Origin: Aphrophora alni
Taxonomy: Eukaryota; Arthropoda; Insecta; Hemiptera; Aphrophoridae
Assembly (NCBI GenBank): GCA_963513935.1
Contig: OY740773.1
Span: 101,789,291 to 101,853,290 of the forward strand
Length of the DNA stretch: 64,000 nt
Direction: 5' to 3'
Part shown: positions 35,101-47,100 of the stretch, piece after piece
How positions within the stretch are numbered: the first letter of the stretch is position 1
Layout of the letters: the number at the start of each line of letters is the position of its first letter
Position numbers and translations under genes: made by a program
The notes under the pieces: model-generated
The model's input: the letters and a program-made list of their open reading frames with translations, nothing else
Databases searched by the model: none
What the model was told of the DNA's origin: nothing

Positions 35101-38100
35101 CACTTCTATTTTAACTTACGACAGGTGATTAATGACTGACTCAAGCAAAGTCTTGCATTTTAGAAAGTCTGCCTCTGACAGGAGAGCTTGAGACAGAGAC
35201 CTTGGGCTTTACAGATAACATTTTAAAGACTAATACAGATAAGTAACGTGTTTCACAAAACTGGTTTACTAAGGAGAATGTTATATTCTTCATTTTTTCT
35301 ATGTTTTTAAATAAATGAAACACCTTGTACAAGTAACACTATTAGGAAACCTGAAAAGATAAAACTGTTTACATTGAGAAGGGTGAGGAACATTGAGGAC
35401 ATCTAATATTAATGAATACAATGTTCATAATTTCCAGGTTTACGCAACAGTGAAAGAGGAAGACAGAGATATTGAAGTTGAAGATGTAATAAAATTATTA
35501 CGTGTTAGATTCCATTCTGCTGATGTCAAGGAAATATTAGGCTCTGACACAGATTATGATACAGGAAGGAAGTTAGCCGCTGACTTTGTACAGAGGTCTG
35601 GTTTGCACACTCTACCACAGGTAAAATAGTTTGTTGGCTAGTTTTTAAATGTTGTTCGTACAACGGGATTGAATTAAAAAAAAAATCAAGAACAAATATT
35701 TTTGTGATTGTTAATGTTAAATATATTTATTGTATATAATAAAAAAAGGAGCATATAAAACTAATATCACATTACATAACAAATTTAAGAAAACAAATTA
35801 ATGATAGTTTATTTACAATGATTGTTTATTTTAGGGTTTACCTGTTTGGAATCTCCATCGTTTGACATTAAAAAAAAAAAAAAAAAGACAAGTTTGGGGT
35901 ACCCTAGCTTATTAAAAAAAGAAACCAACAAACTAAATAATATGAATTCATTTTTGCATACCCAGGACTCAAATTATAAAATAATAGCACAATACCTTTT
36001 ATTTTATGTCAATGACCTCTTCTTTTCACTAATTTACTTGACGCTTTTCGGGATGTCTATCCCTTTATCAGAAATCTCTCGTTGAATGGACGTCAAACCA
36101 TTAAGTATAAATACACAAAATACACACAACACATTTAAAACATTTGATAGATTTAAACCTTTCGGTTAAGTAAACCTTTCGGTTAAGTAAACCTTTCGGC
36201 TACTATAGACTCTCTGTCTGTTATCTTTGTGCACTACTTACTAATATTTGCCGCGGTCTATCTGTATTCTTATCGCTAAGTCATATAAAATTCCAATGGT
36301 CATTTAACAACTGGTGTTCACAATATTTTTCCTCTTTAAATGCTTTATAGTTCATGAATTCTTCTACAGCATTCATGAATTTTCCTGTAATACAAATCTT
36401 TATTGGTTTTAAGTTTTACTTAAAGTCTGTGTAACTATGGCTTTTTATCAGTTAAATGACTCATGTAATTGGACTTCTTAGCCAAAATAGTCTTTTTTGG
36501 TAGGTGTTCATTAAAACGTATCGTAAACCAATTCCAGTTGGGCAATATAAATTTTGTCACAGTTATAGCAGGTTTTTTTATTAGACACCTGTTTGGTTTT
36601 TCAATGGTTTTGTGTTACGGGAGCGGAGTAATTTTTGCACATTGTTATTGGTGTGGAAACCGATTATCCTATTATTATTCTTTAAAATGTGAAGGATTAC
36701 CTTAGGAAGAATGTTGCCATATTCTGTTGACTCAACAATTGGTTTTGTTTTCTCTTTCGGAGATCTCTTAAATTTGTTAGTGTTTTGATAATAATTTATT
36801 AAGATATGTTTTAATGAACACCTACCAAAAAAGACAATTTCAGGTATCAAGTCCAATTACGCAAACTTGAGCAAAACAAAGTATTAATAGTTACACAAAC
36901 TTTAGCAACTACTTAAAACTAATAAAGATTTGTAGTAAAGGAAAATTCATGAACGCTGTAGAAGAATTCGAAATCTATAATGGGGAAAATATTGTGAACC
37001 ATTTAACCATATAAGAGGGGTTGTTAAGTGACCATTTGAATTTTGAATCTAACATTCTATATAACTTAGACATAGAATCCGATAAAATAAGAATACAGAT
37101 ATAACGCGGCAAATATTAATATGTAGTGCGTAAAGATAACGGACCGACAGTCGACATCTAGTAGCTGAAAGGTGTACACCTATCAAATATTTTTAATGTG
37201 TTGTGTATTTTTTGTTTGTTTGTGTATTTATACTTCATGTTTAGACGACGTCCATTCAATGAGAGATTTCTGATGATGGGATAGACATCCCGAAATGTGT
37301 CGAGTTAGTGAAAAGAAGAAGTCATTGACGGAAAGTATAAGGTATTGTATTATTATTAAATAATATGGTTTTTGGCTAGAGTTTAATAGGACCCATAGCC
37401 TATTAGTTTAGATTTTGTATTGATAGGAGACAACAGACCTTGTAAAGTGATCCTTGGTATTACCTAATAGTATACAAGTAAGAAAACACACAAAAAACAC
37501 TAAAGTTCTGAAATATTTTGTAAACACTGTTCACTTTCTCAATCAGTAGAGAGTATAAAAAGAAGACAAACCACTTTCCAAAGTAAGCCTGTGTCTCCTA
37601 TCCATACAAAATCTATCCATACAAAATCCATAAACAAACTAAATAATATGAAATGCAAGGCGTGTAACAGGACACATTTTCATACAGTCATATGAATGTA
37701 CCTTATATGACACATATTATATCATTTGCATACTGAGGCAACATATAAGGTTCAGTATTTTTGTTTTATGATGATTAAGATGTTTGCTCAATCTGCTATT
37801 GTTCTATTGGTTAATCAAGTTCTGAATTCTTTATTCTAACAATTTGCTTATGTTGCAAACAGGTTTTACTGAACGGAATTCCTCTGCCTGAAAAGTCACT
37901 AAACAATGACGACTTTGAAGAAGCTGTGTTAACAGAAATCATGAGCCAAACTCCAACACTTCAGAAAGCTGTATATAAAGGAGATTTATCAGATGGTGAT
38001 AATGTTGTTGACTACATCATGAATCAACCAAATGTTATGCCTAGGTAATATTTGTGGGATATAGAATGTATTTTTAGTGAATAACCTTCAGATAAATAAT

Positions 38101-41100
38101 TCTTGTGGCCACCCTTGTAGTAAATTTGGGGTCCCTAACCATTAAATGAACACCAATCAATTAACCCCACTCGAAAATTCAAATTCAACATGTATGGTAC
38201 AGGTTGGCCCAAAAGTTAGTTCACACTTTATTTATTATAGTTATATTCGTTTACAATGTTTATACTTTAAAACTTATTTTTGTGCCAAATCATATGAATG
38301 AATATTCGTGAGATACTCTGTTCCTCTAACAATTATCTGATTTTTTTTTTGGCAGGGGGGGGCATATATTCTATCAAAGATGACCTTGTATGGCCAGAAC
38401 AAGAAGTGTTATAGAATCTGTACTCTGAGATTTTTAACTCAGAAGATACGAAGCTCAACATAAGGGAGGATTGGAAGCAAAATATTAATTGGGCATGCAC
38501 CGATAACAGCCATAGCCTCTTCCTTATAAGAGATTTTCAATACAAATACTTTCCTCTTTTCTTAACATGATAAGGATATAAAACTTATGACACTATAACA
38601 ATTACCTTTTCATAGGACAGAAAAGTACTTATATTGATACAACATTGTTGAACAGCTGCTTATTACAATAAAAATTATGTAACTTTGGCCTACATAACTT
38701 TACAGTTTCATTCACTTGTATTGAAAATTTGAGATGTCAAGTAATTTTTGAACCACTCTGTATATGTTGGATGCAAACTCTGAAAATGGTCTCCGTGCGA
38801 AATAAATGTTCATGATTACCAAAGTTTTATATATATATGGTGATATCCAACCTCACTCATACTGTAAATAATAAACCTAACTGTAACACTGCAACAGGTT
38901 AGGTTAGGTCAGGTTTTATATTCAAATTGTCTGTATACATATGGGTATATTAGAAATATGCAGTCCACTTTAATATTAAAACTAACCTAAACTGTTTACT
39001 GTGTTACAGCTAGGATTATTATTACGGTATTTTAGCATTTATAAAACTACTACTTCCTTATTTTAAAATGACCAAACTATGGTATCAGAGTATATTTTAA
39101 AATTTGGTTGAAACTAAAACTTTCAATCTTAGGATTGCTATTTTATTTCGGCAAATGTTGTTTTTACAGTTCGCTCCCAACATATATACTGCATGTATTG
39201 ATACATAAATATTACAGGTCTAAAACTATCACAGTTTTAGATTAATTTATTGGAAAAATTCTTTGTAAGTACATTTTAGAAGTTATTTGATTTTGTAAGT
39301 TTAAGAGCTTATTTTTTTCATAACATCAGTATATATGTACATAACACACATAGTAGGTATTATTTCCGAAAACATAAGCATAGGTTTAATGACTTTAAAA
39401 AAAAATACCATTTGAACTTGTAGTCCATCTTACAAACACACTTTCCATGGATTTGAAGGAAACAGTGGCAGTCAGTACATTTAAAAACTCTAAAAAGAAC
39501 AGTTGGATAGACAACTTACGTCCGAGTTAGATTATGATGATTATAAGTGAAGAAGAATTTGGAGGTTAAGTAGATTTTTTATAGTGATTATTCTCTTTTA
39601 GATTATGTATTTTCAGCTACAGTGTACTTCCGATTAATCGCAAAATTGGGTGGCACAGACATCACGGATAACAAAAATTGTGGATAATCTGCAAGAATGT
39701 TTAAAAATAAAGGGAAACTACTGTAATAAAAAATAGCGTTGACATAAAAAGACTTTAATATATTGTCTATAAAACACATAGTACACAGTACAAACCTATA
39801 AATTAAAAACATTTTAATGTTTATTTTACATGAAATAGAAAAGTGTAATAAACGAGAAGTTTTTGTAGTGAAACAAAAGAACAATACAGGAAGCACATTA
39901 CACGCAATACAGCACTGCAATTTTAATTACCTGACGGTTTAAAAAAAATTAAACATTGTTTTTTTGTTTATTACAAGAAAACACCGTCTCTTGATTCTTG
40001 ACTGAACTTTTCTTAGCATCAGTTTTTAAGCAAACTGCACGTCATCGGCTTGTTCCTCTAAATACTGGAGCAGGCTCGGTCCATTGATGTGTTGCAAAGC
40101 CACTTTGTGTGTCAATTGTGCAGGCACGTTCGTTCCTTCATCTTCTTCTTCACTTACACTTTGTTCTTCGTTCGCCCCTCTTGTTTTGTCTGCTATTTCT
40201 TGGTATGTTAGTCGCTCTAATCCCAGCTCATTAGCGTCACAGTACAACCACTCTAGACAGTAAGCTTATCTCTACTGCACAACTTCGTTATCATATAGTT
40301 TTACTGATTGTTACTTGTACTAAACAGGTAAAGAGAACCGTAAAAAAAATTTACTAATTTTTTCCACAAGACTCGCGGATAATTGGGTGTATACTGTAAT
40401 TAGAACGGCATTCATGTTTCTATCTTCCAGTAATTTCTTATTGGAACGATTTCATGTAGTCTAACCTAATACGTCAATTTTACCAATATGTTAGTATATT
40501 AATATAATCTACATTACTCAAGCAAACTATTTTTAATTCATGAAAATCTTATATACATGCACAAAATTATATAAAGCTTAGACACTCATTACTTTTTTTC
40601 ATACTCGAATAATATTCAGAAAATAAAAGTAAGTGTATTTTTTATTAACAATAAAGAAAATTACCAAATTAAAAAAATATATATATATATATATATATAC
40701 GTACAGTATTTCTTGAAGGGACAATTTGTTAGAAAAAAACATCAAATTTATTGGATTATCTTGAACCATTCAGAGGTTATACCAATTTTAGTAAATGTTT
40801 GCATAAATCACAAAATTGAGCTCAGTATTCTTGGAAAGTCTCAGTATTTAAGTTACCAATCTCCAAACTATGTGCCCAGTATTACATGTAATATATATAT
40901 ATAACTTATGACTTTTCTCTTGCCACAGATTGAATGAACGTGTCTTGAACACTGATAAAAGCCGTTATATAGATCTTGGTAGTGGAGGATCAAGCACGTT
41001 GTTAGAAAACATGAAATATATAACCAGCAAACATCACACATCCACAGTTCAACCATTGACATATTGGTTGGTCTTAGATCTCAGTCAGACTGATGGTCGG

Positions 41101-44100
41101 TTGAAGTTAATCAATGCTTTAGAACAAATGGTAAGTTACTTGTAGACCAAATTGTTTGAAACAAAATAATTCAAGTACAAGGTTTATTCAGAAGTAAACA
41201 ACCTGAATTTTCCCTGTGAAAACAAATGTATCACATTAGGTAACATCTAGAGGGTACTTCTAGGATAGCCTGACATACCACAAAAGTGTTGTGTTTGATC
41301 AAGAAACTCTAAATTAGGTGCGATGAATCGGATGGTACAGCTGCAGCTCCTAGATCTCTTACATTACAAACATTCTCTCTGATAATGTTTTTGCAATGGT
41401 GCTTACCACACCAGTCAAGAAAACTGTAAACATTCTTCGATATTACTATTCGTTGAATGTCACCCTTGTGACTACTTCACTTTGGTTTTCTTTATTATAT
41501 TTATAAACCCACAACTCGTCATGTGTTAACTAGATGTGTGAAGTGGAGCATATCTAACAAGAGTTCCAGGCAGAGTTGCTTCTACTCTCATTAACAGCTT
41601 TGGCACAAGTTCCACAGAATTCTGCAAGGCCAATTCCTTGTGATGTCGAACCGGTGTTATCTAGAAGTTCTCGGATGTTGACGCAACAGTCGTACATGAC
41701 CATAGTTTACACTTAATCCATGCCTTCCTCAATTAGGGTTGTAAAGGACTTACCGGAATGTGATTTTCTCTCCAACGAAATGCGGCCATCTGTGAAACAG
41801 AAGTACACACTCCTTAATTTGTATGATTCCCATAACATCATATAAAGCCTGCTGAATTTTCCGAATGGTTTCCATTTAGGTACCTGCAAGATTGACACAG
41901 TACCATTACTTAAGTTGATTCATCATTTTGGAAAAAATGAAAATCTGATTGCTTTGAGTACACTCCCACACTTACAGACTGACTAATGCTCTCTGGGAGC
42001 AAGAATAAATGTATGTTTACACATGAAAGTTTTGTAATTATTCTGCAGGATAAATGAATAATGGATACTTTTTGAACAAACCTTGTACACTTATATTTTA
42101 GAAATAAAAAATTCAGATATATTAGTATTGGCACTAACTTAACTGAGTGCTTTAATTTAAGATAATGATACCTTTCTGTTTTGTTGGTTTCCCTATCTAA
42201 TTATACTTATGAGCTTAGAGTATAAATGTTAAGGGAAGATATACTATGTGATAACAAAAAATACCAATCTAGTATTCACATAGATTGTTCTATAGATAGG
42301 AGAATTTTATGTTCTGCAGCTTTGGATTTGGAATATTTTAACTTTAAACCCAAATCTAAATTGAACACTTATTACTACTATAGCTTGAACAATCACGCAA
42401 AGTCTAGTTTGATGCCTATTATGTAATTACCCTTAATAGTTGTACATTTTGTTTTCAGCGCTCTAGTGGTTCAATTCGTCTTGGACTAATTATAAACGTC
42501 GCATCTCCTGATTCAGATATGAAGCTAAACAAATTGATCCTTTCTGCTGTATACACAGGTCAAACTGTAAACAAACTGTTGGAGATCCTGCGTGATGTTG
42601 AGAATGTTCAGAGTGGAAGCAAGGATCATTCTAGCTATGGAATAGAAGTAAGGCCATCCTATCAGTATTGTGTATTTCATTGTAAATTTTGTAGTATATA
42701 ATTATTATATTCACTTTACCAATTTCTCTCTAAAAATGGTCAATATTGTTAGCATAAAATTTATGGAAGCTGTGTTATATCAAGTAAGAAATTTGTTTCA
42801 TAAAACTTTTTTCCTCTTCCGTGTTATTTAAGTTGTGTTAACTGTTAAGTTAAACCATTGAATTTATAGTCAAGAAAAAAAATCACATAAAAAACTCCAT
42901 GGTGCAACAGCCCATGAACCTAGGCTTGCTTGATGGCTTTATACATAAAAACTTTTATCTCCGTTGTTTTGTTGCTTCCCAATTTTCCTCATGAACCTGG
43001 ACAACTACGTAAAGTTTGAATTCCCCATTGGGATTGAACCCGAAAACTCTCACTTGTGAAGCCAGAGTGCTAACCACTGGACCAACCCAGGGGCTCATTA
43101 TTGTATATGATAATGTGAGGCTCAGTACATGGGTTGAACAGTTGTAGTTTTGTGGATTCAGGTGCAGAATGTGCTAGTGTAGGAGGAGTCGGAGCATGTA
43201 ATATGGCATGCTGTTTTTGAAGACAACATGAGTGGGCTGTTAGATGGCAGCACTAGAACCTCTAATTTCTGAGCAGAAATGAATACCATAGAGATGAGCA
43301 AATCCAGCTAGCATGTAAAATAAATGGTTAAAGGTGGTTTAATTTTTAGCATTATTGGGGAGATCACATATTAAACAAGATATCATTGTTTTTTATGAAA
43401 TGTGGATTTATGATGATGAAGTAACAATTTCCTTCAGATTGAGATAACAGTATTGGTCATTTATAAATTACATCATCAATCTGTTGATACTTTCCTTTGT
43501 GATATTGGAGATGTATTACAAGGTAATCAGGACAAAAATTTTATCATTATAGGGGATGTAAATATTAAAATTTTGAAAACAGTTGCGACACCAGATAAAT
43601 ATTTGGATTTAAAGGTGAGTTTTGGCTTCCAGTTCTTGATTAATGAAGTAACCAAGAAATCAGTGGTTCATGTATAGATCATATATTTTTGAGACTTTGT
43701 AAGAGTAAACTAAATCTAAATTTTGTATCAGCTGTTTTAAATCTAACCCGTAGTTTTCTAGGGTTTAAACATTTTTTATGAAATGTATATTACATTATTG
43801 TCTTCTTTTTTTCTAGGAAGTAAATTGGGATGAAATTGAAGATGTACTAAAATCACACAATGAATTTGTAAGAAAAGTATTAGACTTTCCACCGGGAGCA
43901 AGAGCTGTTATTTGTAATGGAAGAGTGTTAGGCCCTTTGGACACCGACGAAAAATTCACTTATGATGACTTTAGTTTGTTGGAGAGGTTCAGCATGTCTG
44001 CTCATGTTGATAAAATTCATTCGGCTTTAAAAAGTAAAACTGAAGGTGAGAAGTTGCATGTAAAGAAAATAATTGTAAGGATTAGTAAATTTATTACTAA

Positions 44101-47100
44101 CTCAACGGTTTTAGATTAGATTAGGAAACATTTTAAGAGGATTGAAAATCCCTGGGCACAGTGATTTTGTCTAGCTTATTTTTCTGTGTCCGTAGACCCT
44201 AGTTTCTCTTGTGCATTTTAACACATTAGCTGTCGAGGCCTAATACGATACTCTTGCCTGGAGTGCCACGATTACCAAATTATTTTTCCATTATTATTTT
44301 TGCATCTACCTATATTAAATAATAGAAGACAATAGTATTTACTAATTTTATTTACATTTAGGCATATATAGTTTCGAGACCGATCGGACCTATATAGGTC
44401 CGATTGGACCGAGGTAATTTTCGTGTTAAAAAAAAAAAATCTAAACGGGCTATTTCATTTCTTTATGTTGTCTAATATTTATTTTATAAATACATATATT
44501 CATTTTACAACTGTATTCTTTGTGAATTATTCATTATTAAACCAAAATGTTTTTGTAAAATTTGTAATCGGTCTGATCGTGCTGACAAAAAAGTGAAAAT
44601 GTCCACTGATTTTATTATTATATTGAGTAACCATGGTAACGGTTATTAAAGCATATATTACAATATACTATGTCTAACACGTCTTTACCCAATCCAGAGA
44701 ATATTAAAATATGCCGATAGGTTGCTGCACTATCGAACTGTGAGCCACAAAACAAAACATTACGTCAGTGACTTTATCGGTCCGATCTTGCCGAAACGCT
44801 GCATGTACATTCACCTTAGTTTCGGTCCGATTGGACCGATATGGCAGCTAACGTGTTAAAAGTCTCATTTTTTAACTCTTCATTTGTCTATTAATCATTT
44901 GCACATTTTCGTATCCTTTATTAGGATCTGCATAACACTCGCTGAATCACTCATTGCATGTTCACCACAAATTTAATGATGAATTTCAGCTACCGTGTGA
45001 GACAATAAATGTCTATTTCCTTATCTCTTCAATGCATTACTTTTTTATACCTGTTGCCCACTAAATGCGTGACTTATTTCAGCAATTTTTACAGAAAATG
45101 TAGATATTCATTATGCTCTACATTTTTTCAAATTGGTTTATCCTCTAATTTTTGTCCGTTTTTTTTTAATATCATCTTTTTTGTTTAAAGGTGAAAACAC
45201 CTTATAACGGGTCATCATCACCTTATAAAAATAAAAGAACATAAAGTAAAGCTCCCTAGCCCTCAAATACTCATATCTTTTAAATATATTTAAAAGAAAT
45301 CATAAACTACTTTAAAACTGTTAGTGATATTGTACCACCTTCAAGAAAAAGGAAACGCGTGGGGGGGGGTCTATTAGGGATGGTACATATCAGTTTAAAT
45401 AAATATGGTGTCTACACACAAAAACTGTTTCTATATTTTTATTAGAATAACATTTTAATTTATGCCACACAAAATTAATTGGCATTTTATCAACTACAAA
45501 TTCCCTCCACTTGTCAACAAAATATCAATTCACAATAAATACGATTATAACAGAACATACATACAGATTTTCTTAACAAGGGACATCTCATCCATATATA
45601 ATAATAAATATTTAATTCTTAAAACTAAATAACGAGAAGAAAAAAATAGGGCCCTTTACATGATTAAGGTTTTACAAATAAAATGAGTTTAAGGTTGCAT
45701 TATTATGTCATAACGTATGTAGTGATTTACGTTACAAAATTAATAAGATTTATCACATCCTTAGTAGTATGTAATTGTTGCTTTAATTTTATTGATAATA
45801 AAATATTACTTATTTTTATTAGTAATAAACACACACCCACAAAAAGGAAAATAACTAGCCTAATACTTTCTCTTATTATGTGTGAATAGGCTCGTCAATA
45901 TTTTAACTACTGTATACTGTATCTTAAAATTAAAACTTTGAAGTACAGTAAGTTTAGTTATGAAATTTTATATTATCAAAAAAAGTTTATGGCTTCTTAA
46001 AATGTTATTCACATAAATTGTTTTTTAAAAAAAAAAAACCTGTTTGAAGTGGAATTGTCCATGCAGTCTCCAGTCAATGTTTGTCCTAACGTGAAAAGTT
46101 GAACTCCTGTAGGATGACACTATTCTTGAATCTTGGCTTAATTATAACTCCTGAAGCCGGTACGTTTTTAGACAATTATGCTTTTGTACTATTCTTGAGT
46201 TTTCGATTGATAATTTCACGTATATTTTTTAAAAAAATCAATCTTTGTATATCACTTAGCAACATGTATCGGTAAAACACCAATTTTGCATCGATAAATT
46301 GTCATTTAAAAATGGACATATAGTGTTCGAAACGTTCATTTAGATCACTTGTGTCCATGAAATATTTATTTTAGCGTAATTAAAGTGAATTGCATAACCT
46401 TAATTCATACGAACAAACATGGTTTTACTTTCTATAAAATAAAAATCACAGTCTAATTCGTTTTACTTTCTATAAAGCAAAAATCACAGTCTAATTCACC
46501 ACGCTAAACACACAAAAAATTTATTTCCTTTTTTTAAATATATTTAATTGTAAATAAAAACCTTTTATTCAAACCCAACGTTTAGTTGAAAAATTCCATT
46601 AACAAGACACAGAAAATTGTTATGCGAATTAAACGTAGCCTAAAGTCTGTAGCCTTCTGTCAAGGCAAGGTCAGTCTGTTAAGATTGACCGGTTGAGATC
46701 CCTTTATATTGAGTCAGCTGTTTTGTGGTTTTTATAAAGATCACTAGATCGGGTGAGGTTACGCTCTTTGAATTAGTTGAATTTAAGGTGAGATGTTTCT
46801 TAAAATCGCTACAATATGTTTTATTATTACAAAACTCATTTTGGACATAATCAACATCAGAAGAGTTTGAGCTAACATCAGGGTAATGATCAATTTCACT
46901 ATTCTGATTGATTATGTTTGGACTAGACTTACTTGACTCAACTATACTAGGAAAAATGCACAATAGAATAAAAATATTGTGGTGATTCCACGGGATTATG
47001 GGGAATGACTTTATGATATGCGATGCGAGCGCATCGTAGGCTAGACATGACAGTTGTGTACAAGTGACCCTAAGAAGCAGATGTGAGTTACGCGTTGGGT

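Larger units (their letters stand above)
35979..37362. mobile_element. Two Penelope-like 3' ends in inverted orientation
   Basis: The left end ATAATAGCACAATACCTT and right end AAGGTATTGTATTATTATT are complementary, and inverted similarity continues through most of both halves (left about 35979-36556, right about 36785-37362). On the minus strand 36856-36581 reads like the Penelope linker to the GIY-YIG domain (NVQKLLRSRNTKPLKNQTGV, then CYNCDKIYI), followed by a decayed C-terminus (KGKFMNAVEEF reading) and a terminal repeat. The right half, on the plus strand, repeats the C-terminus (GKFMNAVEEFEIYNGE, LLSDHLNFESNILYN) and terminal repeat. Each half has a hammerhead motif. Frames are broken; the element is dead. 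Confidence 0.75.
35621..37862. other. UGGT intron 9
   Basis: 2242-bp intron mostly occupied by Penelope-like sequence (35979-37362 and 37367-37640). An 18-bp sequence, CAAACTAAATAATATGAA, occurs at 35929-35946 and again at 37635-37652, bracketing both. Confidence 0.75.
38045..40928. other. UGGT intron 10
   Basis: 2884-bp intron with a mariner-type MITE (38198-38762), a Tigger/pogo remnant (39620-40396) and a TA microsatellite (40678-40699). The stretch 38763-39619 is AT-rich without recognised features. Confidence 0.75.
42648..43816. other. UGGT intron 12
   Basis: The shortest intron (1169 bp). It carries a tRNA-derived SINE or tRNA pseudogene on the minus strand (42888-43094) and a LINE endonuclease fragment on the plus strand (43440-43700). 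Confidence 0.8.

Noticed and set aside
35822..36085. 87-codon frame with a polylysine run
   Set aside because: It is created by an A homopolymer and crosses the boundary of the Penelope-derived block.
43453..43677. Considered as an extra UGGT exon between exons 12 and 13
   Set aside because: Exons 12 and 13 join in frame without it, and its IIIGDVN motif belongs to a LINE endonuclease.
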